From Paramoeba atlantica (lineage: Eukaryota; Discosea), in the NCBI GenBank assembly GCA_977017575.1, contig CDRNVI010000047.1, positions 124,001 through 188,000 on the forward strand: DNA of 64,000 nucleotides. Direction: 5' to 3'. Positions 43,900 to 53,448 of the stretch are shown in pieces (position 1 is the first letter of the stretch; each line of letters begins with the position of its first letter). Both the position numbers and the translations under genes were made by a program. The notes beneath the pieces were generated by a model. The model saw only the letters and a program-made list of their open reading frames with translations, made no database searches and had not been told where the DNA came from.

Positions 43900-44490
43900 A
43901 TTTCTTTTATCGAGGTGTACGATAGCAGATGGAATACATGTGTGTTCATATCCTTTGAAGTGGTCTTGCAGATAAGAAGAGTGTACATAAATAAAAATGG
44001 TCTGTTGTGGCACTCAGAGGTGTACATAGGACTTATGTTTCTCATGCGTGGTACAGTGCTAATGTTTGAAAATGTAAGTATTTGTATTTCAATTCTCTCT
44101 ATTTAACCATTACGTTGGTGTTTTCAAAATACAAAAAACTTCACAGTAGCTGCTTTGTACGTGTACACGGTAGAGTATGTGCATACACTTCTATTGTTGA
44201 TGAATCGTTAGTTAAACCTTAAAAGGGTGTCGTTTATAGCACTACGTTTTAATCAAGTATTTTGTAGAAGTATTTTGTGTTTTGGCACATTCCGTTCTCA
44301 AAATTACTCTATTTTCATCGTATAATTTCAAAAACAAATAGCACGACTACGCTTTCCTTATCTCACACATGCACGACGGAACCACCCTACCCACCTCATG
44401 ACCTCTCCGTAATACTCCACGACTACCCTATCCTCTCCCCCTACCCCCACATCCCCCCCTTCCCCCTTCCACTTTCTTACCTACATGTAA
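43900..44490. other. Spacer with long pyrimidine-rich leader
   Basis: No gene recognised. From about 44,345 to 44,490 the strand is strongly pyrimidine-rich with no AG before the next start codon; the last upstream AG is in CAAATAG at about 44,340. A two-codon ATG-TAA lies at 44485, immediately before the real ATG. Confidence 0.5.
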
Positions 44491-46032
44491 ATGCGGCCCT
44501 ATCTTATTCTCCTCCTCCTACCCCTTCTTCTGTCCAGCGACGTTTCTTCCCCCGCCCAGCCTCACCCCCCCGACACCCGCGCCGAGGTTCTCGAGCTCTT
44601 CAACCACGCGTACGACAGCTACAAGTCCCACGGCTTCCCCTTCGATGAGATCCGGCCCTGCAGCTGCCGCGGGGTCGACACCCTCTGCGGGTGTGCGCTG
44701 ACGCTCATCGACGCCCTCCCCTCCCTGGCCGTGGTGGGGCGACACGAGGCGTTCCGGCACGACGTGAAATGGGTCACGGAGAATGTGCGTTTCGACCAGA
44801 ACCGGCAGGTCTCGGTGTTCGAGGTGAATATTCGAGTCCTGGGTGGACTGCTGAGCGCACACTTGATGTATGAGGAGGGGGTGGTGGTTGTGGACCCCGG
44901 GGTGGATGACTACAAGGGAGGACTGCTTTTGTTAGCGAAAGATCTTGCGAATCGTCTGTTGCGCGCGTTTGACACCCCTACGGGGATACCGTTTGGTTCG
45001 GTGAACCTGCGGCATGGTGTTCATGTACGGGAGACCTCTGAGACTGCGACTGCGGCGGGTGGGACATTCCTGCTGGAGTTTGGTGTTCTGAGTGCGCTCA
45101 CGGGGGATATGCGATACGCTGAGGCCGCGCGGAGGGCCTCCCAGGCGTTGTTTTACTTCCGCAGTCCGCTGGGGCTTCTCGGTAATCACATAAACATCAC
45201 CACCGGGGAATGGACCCAGACGGTCGCCACCGTCGGTACTTCCGTAGACAGTTACCTCGAGTACCTCTTCAAGGCCTATGTGCTTTTTGAGGAGGTCGAA
45301 TTCCTGTGTATGTACCGTAACCTCACATCCGCAGTCGAGAGGTATCTTCGACGTGGAGGGTGGTACCTGGATGTGGAGATGGAGTCTGGAATTCTTAACC
45401 GTCCCGTTGCCAACGCCCTCGGATTTTTTTACCCCGGACTCCGAGCCTTTGCCGGGGTGTCGCCACGGTGTGTGTGGGACACCGTTGAAGCCCCTCTAGG
45501 GGTGTGGAAACGGTTTGGGGCCACTCCAGAGGGGTGGGATGTATGGGCCGGGGAGCCTGCAGAGGGCCAGGAGGGGTATCCCCTGCGTCCGGAGCTAGCC
45601 GAGTCGCTCTATCACCTCTACCGTACCACACGGGACCCCTACTATCGTACCCAGGCGACGTATCTTGTCCACACCCTGCGGAACCGTACCCGTGTGAGGT
45701 GCGGGTTGAGTGCGTTACCGGATGTGCGGAATAACACTTACAGCGATCACATGGAGTCGTTTGTGCTCAGCGAGACGCTGTTGTATCTCTATCTTGTGTT
45801 CGACGAGGATAATGTCTTGCATCACCGTCCGTATGTGTTCAGCACGGAGGGACATCCGTTTCCTGTGTCTCAGCGGTTTATCCTGCGTGATCTGTGGAAC
45901 TCGACCTCGATGGAGGAAATGTGGGAGTACTGTGGGTCATTGAGTGTAAGAGACTTTCAGTCCCCACAGCTGACCGCGGAGGAAATGATGAGCGTGGAGG
46001 GAGTGAGGCTAGGTACTGGCGTTCGGTGTTGA
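44491..46032 (+). CDS. EDEM-like GH47 alpha-mannosidase, ER quality control
   Basis: A 513-residue glycoside hydrolase family 47 protein of the EDEM type, which trims or recognises mannose on misfolded glycoproteins for ER-associated degradation. Residues 1-20 (MRPYLILLLLPLLLSSDVSS) are a signal peptide. The mature part follows the EDEM order: FNHAYDSYKSHGFPFDEIRP, TLIDALPSLAVVGRHEAF, VFEVNIRVLGGLLSAHLMYE, TGIPFGSVNLRHGVH, LEFGVLSALTGDMRYAEAAR, RPELAESLYHLYRTTRDPYY, then DHMESFVLSETLLYLYLVF, with several acidic residues at catalytic positions. There is no C-terminal extension or KDEL-like tail. The ERAD theme is shared with the broken SEL1L/Hrd3-like gene 11 kb downstream. The coding strand turns from C-rich to G-rich twice, near 44,700 and 45,430. 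Confidence 0.9.
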   Translation: MRPYLILLLLPLLLSSDVSSPAQPHPPDTRAEVLELFNHAYDSYKSHGFPFDEIRPCSCRGVDTLCGCALTLIDALPSLAVVGRHEAFRHDVKWVTENVRFDQNRQVSVFEVNIRVLGGLLSAHLMYEEGVVVVDPGVDDYKGGLLLLAKDLANRLLRAFDTPTGIPFGSVNLRHGVHVRETSETATAAGGTFLLEFGVLSALTGDMRYAEAARRASQALFYFRSPLGLLGNHINITTGEWTQTVATVGTSVDSYLEYLFKAYVLFEEVEFLCMYRNLTSAVERYLRRGGWYLDVEMESGILNRPVANALGFFYPGLRAFAGVSPRCVWDTVEAPLGVWKRFGATPEGWDVWAGEPAEGQEGYPLRPELAESLYHLYRTTRDPYYRTQATYLVHTLRNRTRVRCGLSALPDVRNNTYSDHMESFVLSETLLYLYLVFDEDNVLHHRPYVFSTEGHPFPVSQRFILRDLWNSTSMEEMWEYCGSLSVRDFQSPQLTAEEMMSVEGVRLGTGVRC

Positions 46033-46860
46033 TTGTCGTGTGAGGAGATTATCCCCCCCGTTACCCTCCCCCTACCATTACCCCTACCGTTACCTCCCTA
46101 GACTTATCCTAGTACGTAACTTATCCTTTTTTTTTTACCAAAAAAAAAAGTTAAAATATTACTTTTCCAAAATCGACTTCTAAAGCGTATTTTGAGGGTT
46201 TGGGACCGGAGCACCCAGACTGCACAGATTCCCCACCCAAATTGCAAAAAAAATCGGTGCGGGTTCGGCATCGTCTGAGACGGAGACCTTCTCGAGCTCA
46301 AGTTTTTTTGTGCCTGAAAAACAGTCGCGAAACGTCAAGTGTGATTTGTAATAACTATTAGAGTACATGTAAAGCGCAAAAACACTGCGTTTTACGTTAC
46401 ATTTTGCTCGTTAAACGTACTTTTTCGGACCAAAATGGTTCATTTTGACACCAAATAGAAAGCGCGGGTTCGCCGCGGGTTCGATGATGTATATCCGCAG
46501 CCCCTCAATAGATTTACATTGCGGAAAATCCAGGTTTTCCTTTTCCTGTGACAAGAGTTTTGATAAACGAGTTCCTACACAGCGAGGAAAAAGAGAAGGG
46601 TGCTCTGCAAATTGGTTCCGCAGCATTTGTAGACCAGCAGTTGAGCACTCTACCCATCCTCCCGATGTAGCTGTTTTTAGTCGCGCCATATAAAGCGTAT
46701 TCTTCCGAGCGCCTTCTATAATTCGCACAAAAGACTGCAATTGATTTCAAAAGTGATTCCCAAAAAAACGTATACTCCCCATCTGTTTAATTTTGATAAA
46801 TGGACTTTTTTATCTTTTATCCCAACTAATGATTCATTAAAAAATTATTTTTTTGATAAG
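46033..46860. other. Repeat-derived spacer
   Basis: No gene. 46125-46250 is a diverged piece of the composite repeat (TTTTCCAAAATCGACTTCTA, CGTATTTTGAGGGTTTGGGA), like 59180-59240. At 46494-46516 there is a solo CCGCAGCCCCTCA end of the repeat family described next. Confidence 0.5.
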
Positions 46861-46983
46861 TGAGGGGCTGCAGGTGAAACCTCGCGAAACTTCGTGAAAC
46901 TTCGCGAAACCTCGGTGAAACCTCGTGAAACTTCGCGAAATCTCGGTGAAACCTCGTAAAACCTAGCCACCCGCAGCCCATCA
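46861..46983. mobile_element. Short element with TGAGGGGCTGC ends and internal repeats
   Basis: Opens TGAGGGGCTGCAGGTG and closes CACCCGCAGCCCATCA (inverted repeat), enclosing about ten irregular copies of AAACCTCG(C/T)GAAACTTCG. The same end sequences enclose a different microsatellite at 48964-49157, and solo ends occur at 21259-21271, 46505-46516 and 62752-62788. Confidence 0.6.
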
Positions 46984-47218
46984 AATGATAAATCAATTTT
47001 TTTCCCTCGTTGAAACATATTTCGTTCTCTAGAACAGCGAAGTCACAAATTTTACAATTCGAACACCGAAAATGACCCAAATCTGGGGGAAAAAGTTACC
47101 TTTTTCGCCTATAAATCGGACGCCTAAAAGCTGTTTTTGGTTCTTAGTGTCCCCCCTCCCCTTAAGCGCACCCAGTCAGACTCCCCGTTTAAGCGCACAT
47201 AGAGTCCAGGTGCAGATT

Positions 47219-47247
47219 CCGGCGTCGCAAAGCGGCGCCAAATTTTT
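47219..47247. other. GC-rich hairpin followed by T-run
   Basis: GGCGTCG-CAAAG-CGGCGCC, then AAATTTTTT: a stem with a T-run after it. It is the same motif as at 33978 and 34502 within another element; likely a repeat component rather than a terminator. Nearby are several copies of TTAAGCGCAC. Confidence 0.4.
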
Positions 47248-47300
47248 TATCATGTAGTGAATCAGACGCCTCTTTTAAGCGCACATCGTTTAAAATAAAT

Positions 47301-47640
47301 TGCGGTGGTTGTATAACTACCGCTCTACACTCGATTATTGAAAAAAAAGTGAACAAAAACAGTGAAAATATAAAGAGGAACACAGTAAAATAATAGAAGA
47401 AAAAAATATAAAAGGGGGCTCCGGTGGTCCAAAATTGAAAAAATTGAAAAAATGGGGGGTCTAGGGGGGGGGCATACCGCACGAATTTTTTTTTTGAAAA
47501 AATTATTTTTCGAAAAAAACCCGCAGACGGGGTAGCCGGGGTCTTGGCGCGTATTTTCCACCCCCCTACCCGGGGGGTGTAGCCGGAGGGAGCCGGGGGG
47601 TGTAGCCGGGGGGGTAGCCGAGGCTCCCGACATCCGGACA
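47301..47640 (+). repeat. Dispersed composite repeat, partial copy C
   Basis: Starts with the terminal hairpin (TGCGGTGGTTGT, AACTACCGC) and carries CTCGATTATTGAAAAAA, GGTCCAAAATTG and GTAGCCGGGGTCTTGGCGCG, then degenerates into GGGGTGTAGCCGG repeats. The right half is missing. Confidence 0.75.
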
Positions 47641-47689
47641 CCCACCCCCTACGCCCTATACGCCTCCCGAGAAAAATCTCTCTTGCTGG

Positions 47690-47738
47690 GGGTCAGCCGA
47701 AAAAGGACCAAATCTCTCTTACTGGGGGGTATACGGTA
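47690..47738 (-). repeat. Partial copy of the TACCGTA-type element
   Basis: Minus-strand TTACCGTATACCCCCCAGTA, GATTTGGTCCTTTTTCGGCT and GACCCCCAGCAAGAG match the left part of the element at 24355-24664. The partner end is absent. Confidence 0.55.
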
Positions 47739-47913
47739 AGTCGATTTGATTTATCATCATCTTTTATCATTATCAAAGTTAATCGGATGGGGAGTAGAAG
47801 AGAATGACCTTTTTTAAGTATCACCGCCGAATGGTTTTGCAAGCCCATCGCTCTTGCACTTATACATTAAAAGAATTTTGATGCGACATTTGTTTTCACC
47901 AACAATACACGTA

Positions 47914-48248
47914 CAGTGTTACATTGTATATTTAAGTACGGTATTATTTAAGTACGCTTTTAAGGTTATTTTTGGGCTAAAATTAATCTTAATTAAATCA
48001 ACCGTAATATAATCCACTCGTAAATTAATAAGTTTTGAACACACTTTTTGAGTACCTTTTAAGCGCCCAAGCCACTGGTTTCGTCTGTGATCATTTTATA
48101 AAGGTTTATGTTTCGTATGAAAGTGAGGTCGATGGTGATAGACGTGAAAAAAGGTATTTTTTTTCGTGGATAAAAATAATCTTAATTAAAAATAACCGTA
48201 ATTAAAAATAACCGTAATATAATCCACTCGTATTTGAATACTTCACTG
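47914..48248. mobile_element. Second Tc1/mariner-like MITE
   Basis: 335 bp flanked by TA, opening CAGTGTTACATTGTATATTT and closing TATTTGAATACTTCACTG. Two internal copies of CCGTAATATAATCCACTCGT and several TAACCGTAATTAAAA words. No coding capacity. The tips are shared with 26946-27520 although the interiors differ. Confidence 0.55.
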
Positions 48249-48963
48249 TAAACTAAAAGATAACCTAGATTTTTTTACTGACGGAGACGAGCAACTACTT
48301 AGAGTGGGGGCAACGCGTCTGTGGTGATTGGCAGAATTCGAAAGTGAACCGCAAACAAATTTCGGAGCCGCTTCACGGGGCCTATGTTTTTCCCCCTTAT
48401 GTGTTGTATTCGTAACGTGTGGCGTATGGACAGGATTGGTGGTGGTGCTAAAGCTGCAAGATGACTCATTTGGTAAATTTTTTACGTAAAAAATTCACTA
48501 TCATTAATTGTTTTCTTCTAATACTTACAAAAATCGTTTTTTGTAGAATTTTAAATCCGTTTGTTTCGCCTTACAAACGTGTAGCATTGACAGAATATTA
48601 CGTACTTGAAATCAAAAACCTTTTGATAATAACAACTTTGAATACATGCAGTGTATCTACAATCTTACACAAGGGCAAACTTTTCTTCGAGACTTTCTTA
48701 TCTTACTTTCGATACATACACTTTCCGGCATTGTACTCAACTCAAACTCAGATTTCGTTCAAATCTGTTGTTTGAACCGTACGTGGGGGAGCCTGTGAGC
48801 CGGCTGGACGTCCACTTTTCTTCGTACGTGGAGAAGGAGCATTGCTTGCAGTGTGGAGGACTATTGGGGACTGCACGGGCACTTTGACACTCACTGGCAT
48901 GGGAGGGCGGGTTAAATGAAGAGGATCGGAGGGCGAAACTGTGGCCTCTATTGGGTTTACAAT
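48249..48963. other. Intergenic DNA, no supported gene
   Basis: An AT-rich 104-codon frame (48461-48775) is hydrophobic but of low complexity and has no support. Nothing else recognised. Confidence 0.4.
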
Positions 48964-49157
48964 TGAGGGGCTGCGGGTGAGGCCCAATATGAGATCACGC
49001 GAGATCACGTGAGATCATGCGGGATCACACGAGATCACGTGAGATCACGCGAGATCTCTCTAGAGTGGATTTGGCTCGGGACGGTGGTCGGACGACCTCA
49101 AAGCGAGATTACACGAGACCATGCGAGATCACGCGAGATCATACTCGCAGCCCCTCA
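48964..49157. mobile_element. Element with TGAGGGGCTGC ends enclosing GAGATCACGC repeats
   Basis: Opens TGAGGGGCTGCGGGTGA and closes TACTCGCAGCCCCTCA. Inside, a 10-bp unit GAGATCACGC/T is repeated about seven times, a unique 60-bp stretch follows, and three more units come before the right end. The shared ends with different internal repeats, compared with 46861-46983, suggest the ends define the mobile unit. Confidence 0.6.
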
Positions 49158-49158
49158 G

Positions 49159-49962
49159 TTATGCTTCCTCGGTTGCTTTCTTCCGATTTGATATTCTGTA
49201 TAGGGATACGCCGATTAACTCGGACGCTATGCCCAGCAAGTTATGCCCAAACACGGCCGGCGAAGGACTTACATCTCCATCGGGATCAGTAGAATTGAAT
49301 CCGTGTTGGGCCCCAACAATGGCACGAAGTTTCGTCCCCGTTTCGCTAATGAATCCATCCCGCACGTGCTCGGCACCAAGCCACCCACCACGAAAGGCGA
49401 TGAGGTCGAGTATCAACTTGGCGACACCCGCTTCGCGCAACACAAGCATGAACAAACATATTTGCTCATCAGTGAAATTCATATGGACTGCAATGAATGC
49501 TGCAATGACACCATAAGCATCTGGAACATATAATCTGGAACATAAACTATGCTACCAGAGAGCATGTAAAACCCGTAAATGCGAGGCACTCCGCATCACT
49601 CGTAATGGGAAAAATGGACATTGGTGAAAAAACTATTTATGAGGATGCAAGAACGTAAATCCAAGAGTGGAAGGTGAAGGCAACAATACAAAAGCAATAA
49701 AAAACAGGAGAAGGAGAAAGATTTTTATGCAAAACAATATGCCCACCGAAAGAAATTTCGCCGCTTCGCGGCGGAAAGGCCGAATAAGACCAGCGATCGG
49801 CAGAATATGGCAGAATAGCCAGTTGCCTCCCCTCTTATTTAAGGAATAAAACGGCTCTGAATTCGGCTTGCTCAATATTAACTGCTGCTTCAACATTGCT
49901 GGGCATTCAGATTTACGGTGACCTTCGACACAACTGTAGCACCTTAGTCGAAATGAATTCAC
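49159..49962 (-). pseudogene. Possible relic of a retroelement-like ORF
   Basis: On the minus strand an open stretch of more than 120 codons (49159 to at least 49540) reads GVIAAFIAVHMNFTDEQICL and further amphipathic sequence, and 49633-49962 begins with RCYSCVEGHRKSECP, close to a Gag-type CCHC zinc knuckle but one residue short between the second Cys and the His. The two stretches are in an unusual order for Gag (knuckle upstream). I regard this as a weak indication of a decayed element. Confidence 0.22.
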
Positions 49963-50148
49963 CCCCGCACGGAATCCGTGACGACCTAAATGCTGTGCGG
50001 TCGGTCCCGAGAGTGAAGGACGCTGAGGACGTTTGATCGGGCTATGTCTCTACTTCGTTGACGGGTCAACCAATTGGCTGCCACTTCGTTGACAGTAAAT
50101 CCGACTGTCAACGAAGTGGCTGCCAATTCGTTGACCCGTCAACGAGTG

Positions 50149-51864
50149 TACTCCCCCTCTCATTAATAATTATAAACCTCCAAAAATCATTAAAGGGATC
50201 GTTTATAGAAATTTAATGCGATTATAATTATGAGTCTCACTTTTATAATTACAAGCCTCAAATTCTTCATTTTTTATCTACAAAGACACCTGTACCACAT
50301 ACTTTGCACTAAAAATTGCTTCCAAGTTGAACGAAGTGTCTCGAAAATCAAGAATTTGAAGTCCACAATAAGAAAAAATCACTTATCGAATCTCATTAAT
50401 AATTATAAACTATAATTACAATTATTAACTAAAAAGGTTTATAGACTATAATTATTACGGTTGTTGTAAAACTACCGCCCTACCCTCGATTATTGAAAAA
50501 AAAGTGAACAAAAACAGTGAAAATATAAAGAGGAACACAGTAATATAATAGAAAAAAAAATATAAAAGGGGTCTCCGGTGGTCCAAAATTGAAAAAATTG
50601 AAAAAAATGGTGGGTCCAGTGGGGGGGTCATGGTCGAGCAAATTTTCAGAGGTCCCTAAAACTATTTATAGATAGTTTATAGTGTTTCAAGAAAATTTAT
50701 AGTACTATAAACCTCGTTTATAGTACTATAAACACTATATAGTACTATAAAAACTATATGGTGTTTATCAGTGTTTCATGTCCAGAAAGGCGCGCGGTAG
50801 ACAGATCGGTCGATGGGCCTGGAGGAATTTCGCGGGGCAGGACAGAACCGATGGAGGTGTAGAGGCTTAGAGGGGTCACGTGATGTTAGGTGGAGCAAGT
50901 GGTATGGATACGCTGACGCGTAAAAAAAAGTGAAAAGAGTAGTAGTTTTTGTCAGAAATGGAAAAAAAGATGGTCGAGCAAATTTTTTAGAAAAAAATAT
51001 TTTTCGAAAAAAAACCGCAGAAGGGGTAGCCGGGGTCTTGGCGCGCATTTTCCACCCCCCTACCTGGGGGTGACCCCCCCGCGTATCCGCAGGACGGGTC
51101 CGCCAAGTTCGGATATTTTCGGGAAAAAAAAATTGAAAAAAAATTCAACTTGGCGGAAAAAATGGTTAAAAAATTATTTTTTTCGCTATTGTATTTTGAG
51201 AGTTTGGGACCTATACTAGCCATCTACACCGTTGTTTTCGCCAGATACCCCATCTTCTAGCCGTGGCACGCCTCCCAAAATGGCCCATTTTTGACCAAAA
51301 AGTGCGGAAAAGTAATTTTCGGACCTAAAGAGGTCTTTTTATGTCAAGAATGGTGTGGTTGGAGTCGCATTCTATACCCAATACGTTCAGTAGGCTTTCA
51401 TTCACGCCTACGAGTGATTTCTCACGCGCAAATATCAGATTTAGCGCTCTGAGAGCAAAAATACCCAAAAAATACCCCATTTTTACCATAAAATCGGGTA
51501 TTTTTGGCTATAATCTTTGTCTTACTTTAGCTGTCCAGGCTGAATTTTCTTTTTTAGGCTCTTCGTTAAACGCGGTGCTAGTTTTGAACGCGAAGCGCGC
51601 AGCATGAGTGACCTCTAAGATCCTCTAAAAAATGATCCTCTAAAATGAGATGAAAATCGCATGTTCTTATTTTTGTGATTCGAATTTTTTTGTTCATACA
51701 TTTTTTTCACTATTTAGCGCTTTTTTAAATTTTCTTTTTTAAGCTCTTCATTGAGCGCGGAGGTAGTTTTCAACGCGAAGCGCGCAGCATGAGTGACTTC
51801 TAAGTTGAAAACAACCACCGCGTTTAACGAAGAGCCTAGAAATTTATTAATGAGAGGGGGAGTA
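50149..51864. mobile_element. Nested element with TACTCCCCCTC ends
   Basis: Inserted in the foldback element above. Ends are TACTCCCCCTCTCATTAA on the left and TTAATGAGAGGGGGAGTA on the right, the TAC-plus-C-run tip seen in other elements here. It encloses AT-rich sequence, an interrupted composite-repeat copy and two GGCTCTTCGTTAAACG-type hairpin parts. Confidence 0.6.
50458..51838 (+). repeat. Dispersed composite repeat, interrupted copy D
   Basis: Left part 50458-50645 (terminal hairpin, CTCGATTATTGAAAAAA, GGTCATGGTCGAGCAAATTT) and right part 50971-51600 (starting again with ATGGTCGAGCAAATTTT), separated by 325 bp that includes low-complexity TATAGTACTATAAA palindromes. The short duplication at the break suggests an insertion. 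An additional complete end hairpin lies at 51741-51838. Confidence 0.75.
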
Positions 51865-52359
51865 ATCAACGCTAAGACCTGTTACATTTGTAATCTGAAA
51901 AACTGTAGAGGAAGGAGGAGGGGCAAGTCAAAAAGCAGAAGGCGTAGTCTTCTGCCTTTTTGCCGTAGCGACGACGACTTCCTCGCATGGGAATCAGTAA
52001 AGAGCCCTAGGATATGCCGGGAATCTACGGAGTGGGGGGAGGAAAGGATAAGGACAGAACGGCGAGGGCACGCGTGAGCGGGCCTGAGCCGTACCCTGCA
52101 TGACATTCGTGGGAAGCAATTTGCGAGGCCCGATTTAGGACTCGCGACTTTGGAGGACCTTAGATAGAATTCCTGAAAATCCTTCATCGACACAGAGACA
52201 TTTTTTTTCATAGTTGCGTTTCGTGAGCAGAAAATTCACACTCGTTGACGGGTCAACCAAATGGCAGCCACTTCGTTGGCAGTCGGATTTACTGTCAACG
52301 AAGTGGCAGCCAATTGGTTGACCCGTCAACGAAGTAGAGACGTACCCTTTGATCGTGAC

Positions 52360-52880
52360 CAGCTAAATCCGGGGGAGTCTTAAATTTGCAAAAAAATGGC
52401 CAATTTTGGAAAGTCATATCGCATTCGAGAGCTCTCGTATAGCCCTCTTGTGGAATATACGCCGTTTCCCGTGCTTTTACGGACATCGCATTTTAGAGAA
52501 ATTTTACGTTTTTTCGGGGCGCAAAATTTGTATTCTTTCTCATTTTCTTGCTTTTTTTCCTGTTTTTTTCATGCCACAAAGACGGGTGCACTCACATTCT
52601 TCTCGAAGGAAATTCTCCGAGAGCCGTTTCTCACCCTCAGATTAAACAAAACTAACGCACAGAATGTTGCTGGTCCAAGATTCGTCATTTCGCCTTTTTG
52701 CAATTTTCTAGAAAAATTTGCAATTGACATTTTTGAGCCACCTGTCGTTTTACAAAAATCTTATTTATGCGGGAAACGACATAGATTCCACAAGAGGGCT
52801 ATTCGAGAGCTCTCGAATGCGCTATTATTTTCCAAAATTGACCACTTTTTACAATTTTTAGACCCCCCCAGATTTAGCTG
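52360..52880. mobile_element. 521-bp element with ~105-bp inverted repeats
   Basis: Arms at about 52360-52472 and 52768-52880 begin CAGCTAAATCCGGGGGAGTC and mirror each other through GCATTCGAGAGCTCTCG and AGCCCTCTTGTGGAAT. The 161-codon frame crossing it (from 52396) includes both arms and is not a supported gene. It abuts the right end of the foldback element. Confidence 0.7.
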
Positions 52881-52989
52881 ATCCCCCCTGTATATCAGCT
52901 GGTGCTTCCTGTCCTCGTAAGGAAAAGGATGAAGCACCCCAACCATGGACCGCCTGTACAAAGAGCTCTCGATCTCCACATTCCATCAG

Positions 52990-53300
52990 GGAGCGATGAG
53001 CCATATATTTTCGAAAGTTTTGCTTTTCAAAATCGAGCGCAGGGAAGTGGTAGAGTATGCCGCGGCGATGATTTTCCACCCCCCCTGGTATGCGCAGGAG
53101 GGGTCCGTCAAGTTCGAAATTTCCGAAATTTCTGAGATGCCCGAAAACAAAATATTTTTGGCCAAAAAAACTTTTTCTAAAAAAGAAAAGACAATATCTT
53201 TTCCAAAATATCGACTCCTAAAACGCATTTTAAGAGATTCGGATCTCAACTATCATTCTACGACGTTTTTTTCCTCTAAAAAAATAACCAACAGATAAAA
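52990..53300 (+). repeat. Diverged composite-repeat fragment
   Basis: Shares GTGGTAGAGTA-GCCGCGGCGAT, CGCAGGA-GGGTCCG, TTTTCCAAAAT-TCGACTCCTA and CATTCTACGACGTTTTTTTC with 59020-59270. The ends are missing. Confidence 0.6.
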
Positions 53301-53427
53301 ATAATTATCTGTCACCTTTTCTCAAAAAGTAGCGGCAGATAACTAGGGGGGGTACAGTAATTAAATTCACACGTTTTTTTTACTTTTTTACTACTTTACA
53401 CGTTTAGTTTTTGTTACTGGTCAATTA

Positions 53428-53447
53428 AAAGCGTTTAATTTTGGCAG
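53428..53447 (+). promoter_or_regulatory. Probable trans-splice acceptor
   Basis: AAAGCGTTTAATTTTGGCAG ends one base before ATG 53449. Confidence 0.5.
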
Positions 53448-53448
53448 A

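Larger units (their letters stand above)
50046..52341. mobile_element. Foldback element with palindromic ~105-bp terminal repeats
   Basis: The two ends, about 50046-50148 and 52236-52341, are inverted copies of each other, starting GTCTCTACTTCGTTGACG, and each is itself a palindrome around TTGACAGTAAATCCGACTGT. The interior carries another element (50149-51864), so the original unit was only about 580 bp. Remaining host-element sequence at 51865-52235 has no recognised product. Confidence 0.7.

Noticed and set aside
46625-46700. tRNA-like words on the minus strand (GGGTAGAGTGCTCAACTGC)
   Set aside because: Resembles a D-arm, but no B box or pairing acceptor stem can be found around it.
48461-48775. 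104-codon hydrophobic frame
   Set aside because: AT-rich low-complexity sequence, no splice acceptor, no domain; overlapping frames are equally open.
52396-52881. 161-codon frame
   Set aside because: It runs through both inverted arms of the element at 52360-52880, so it is a by-product of the palindrome.
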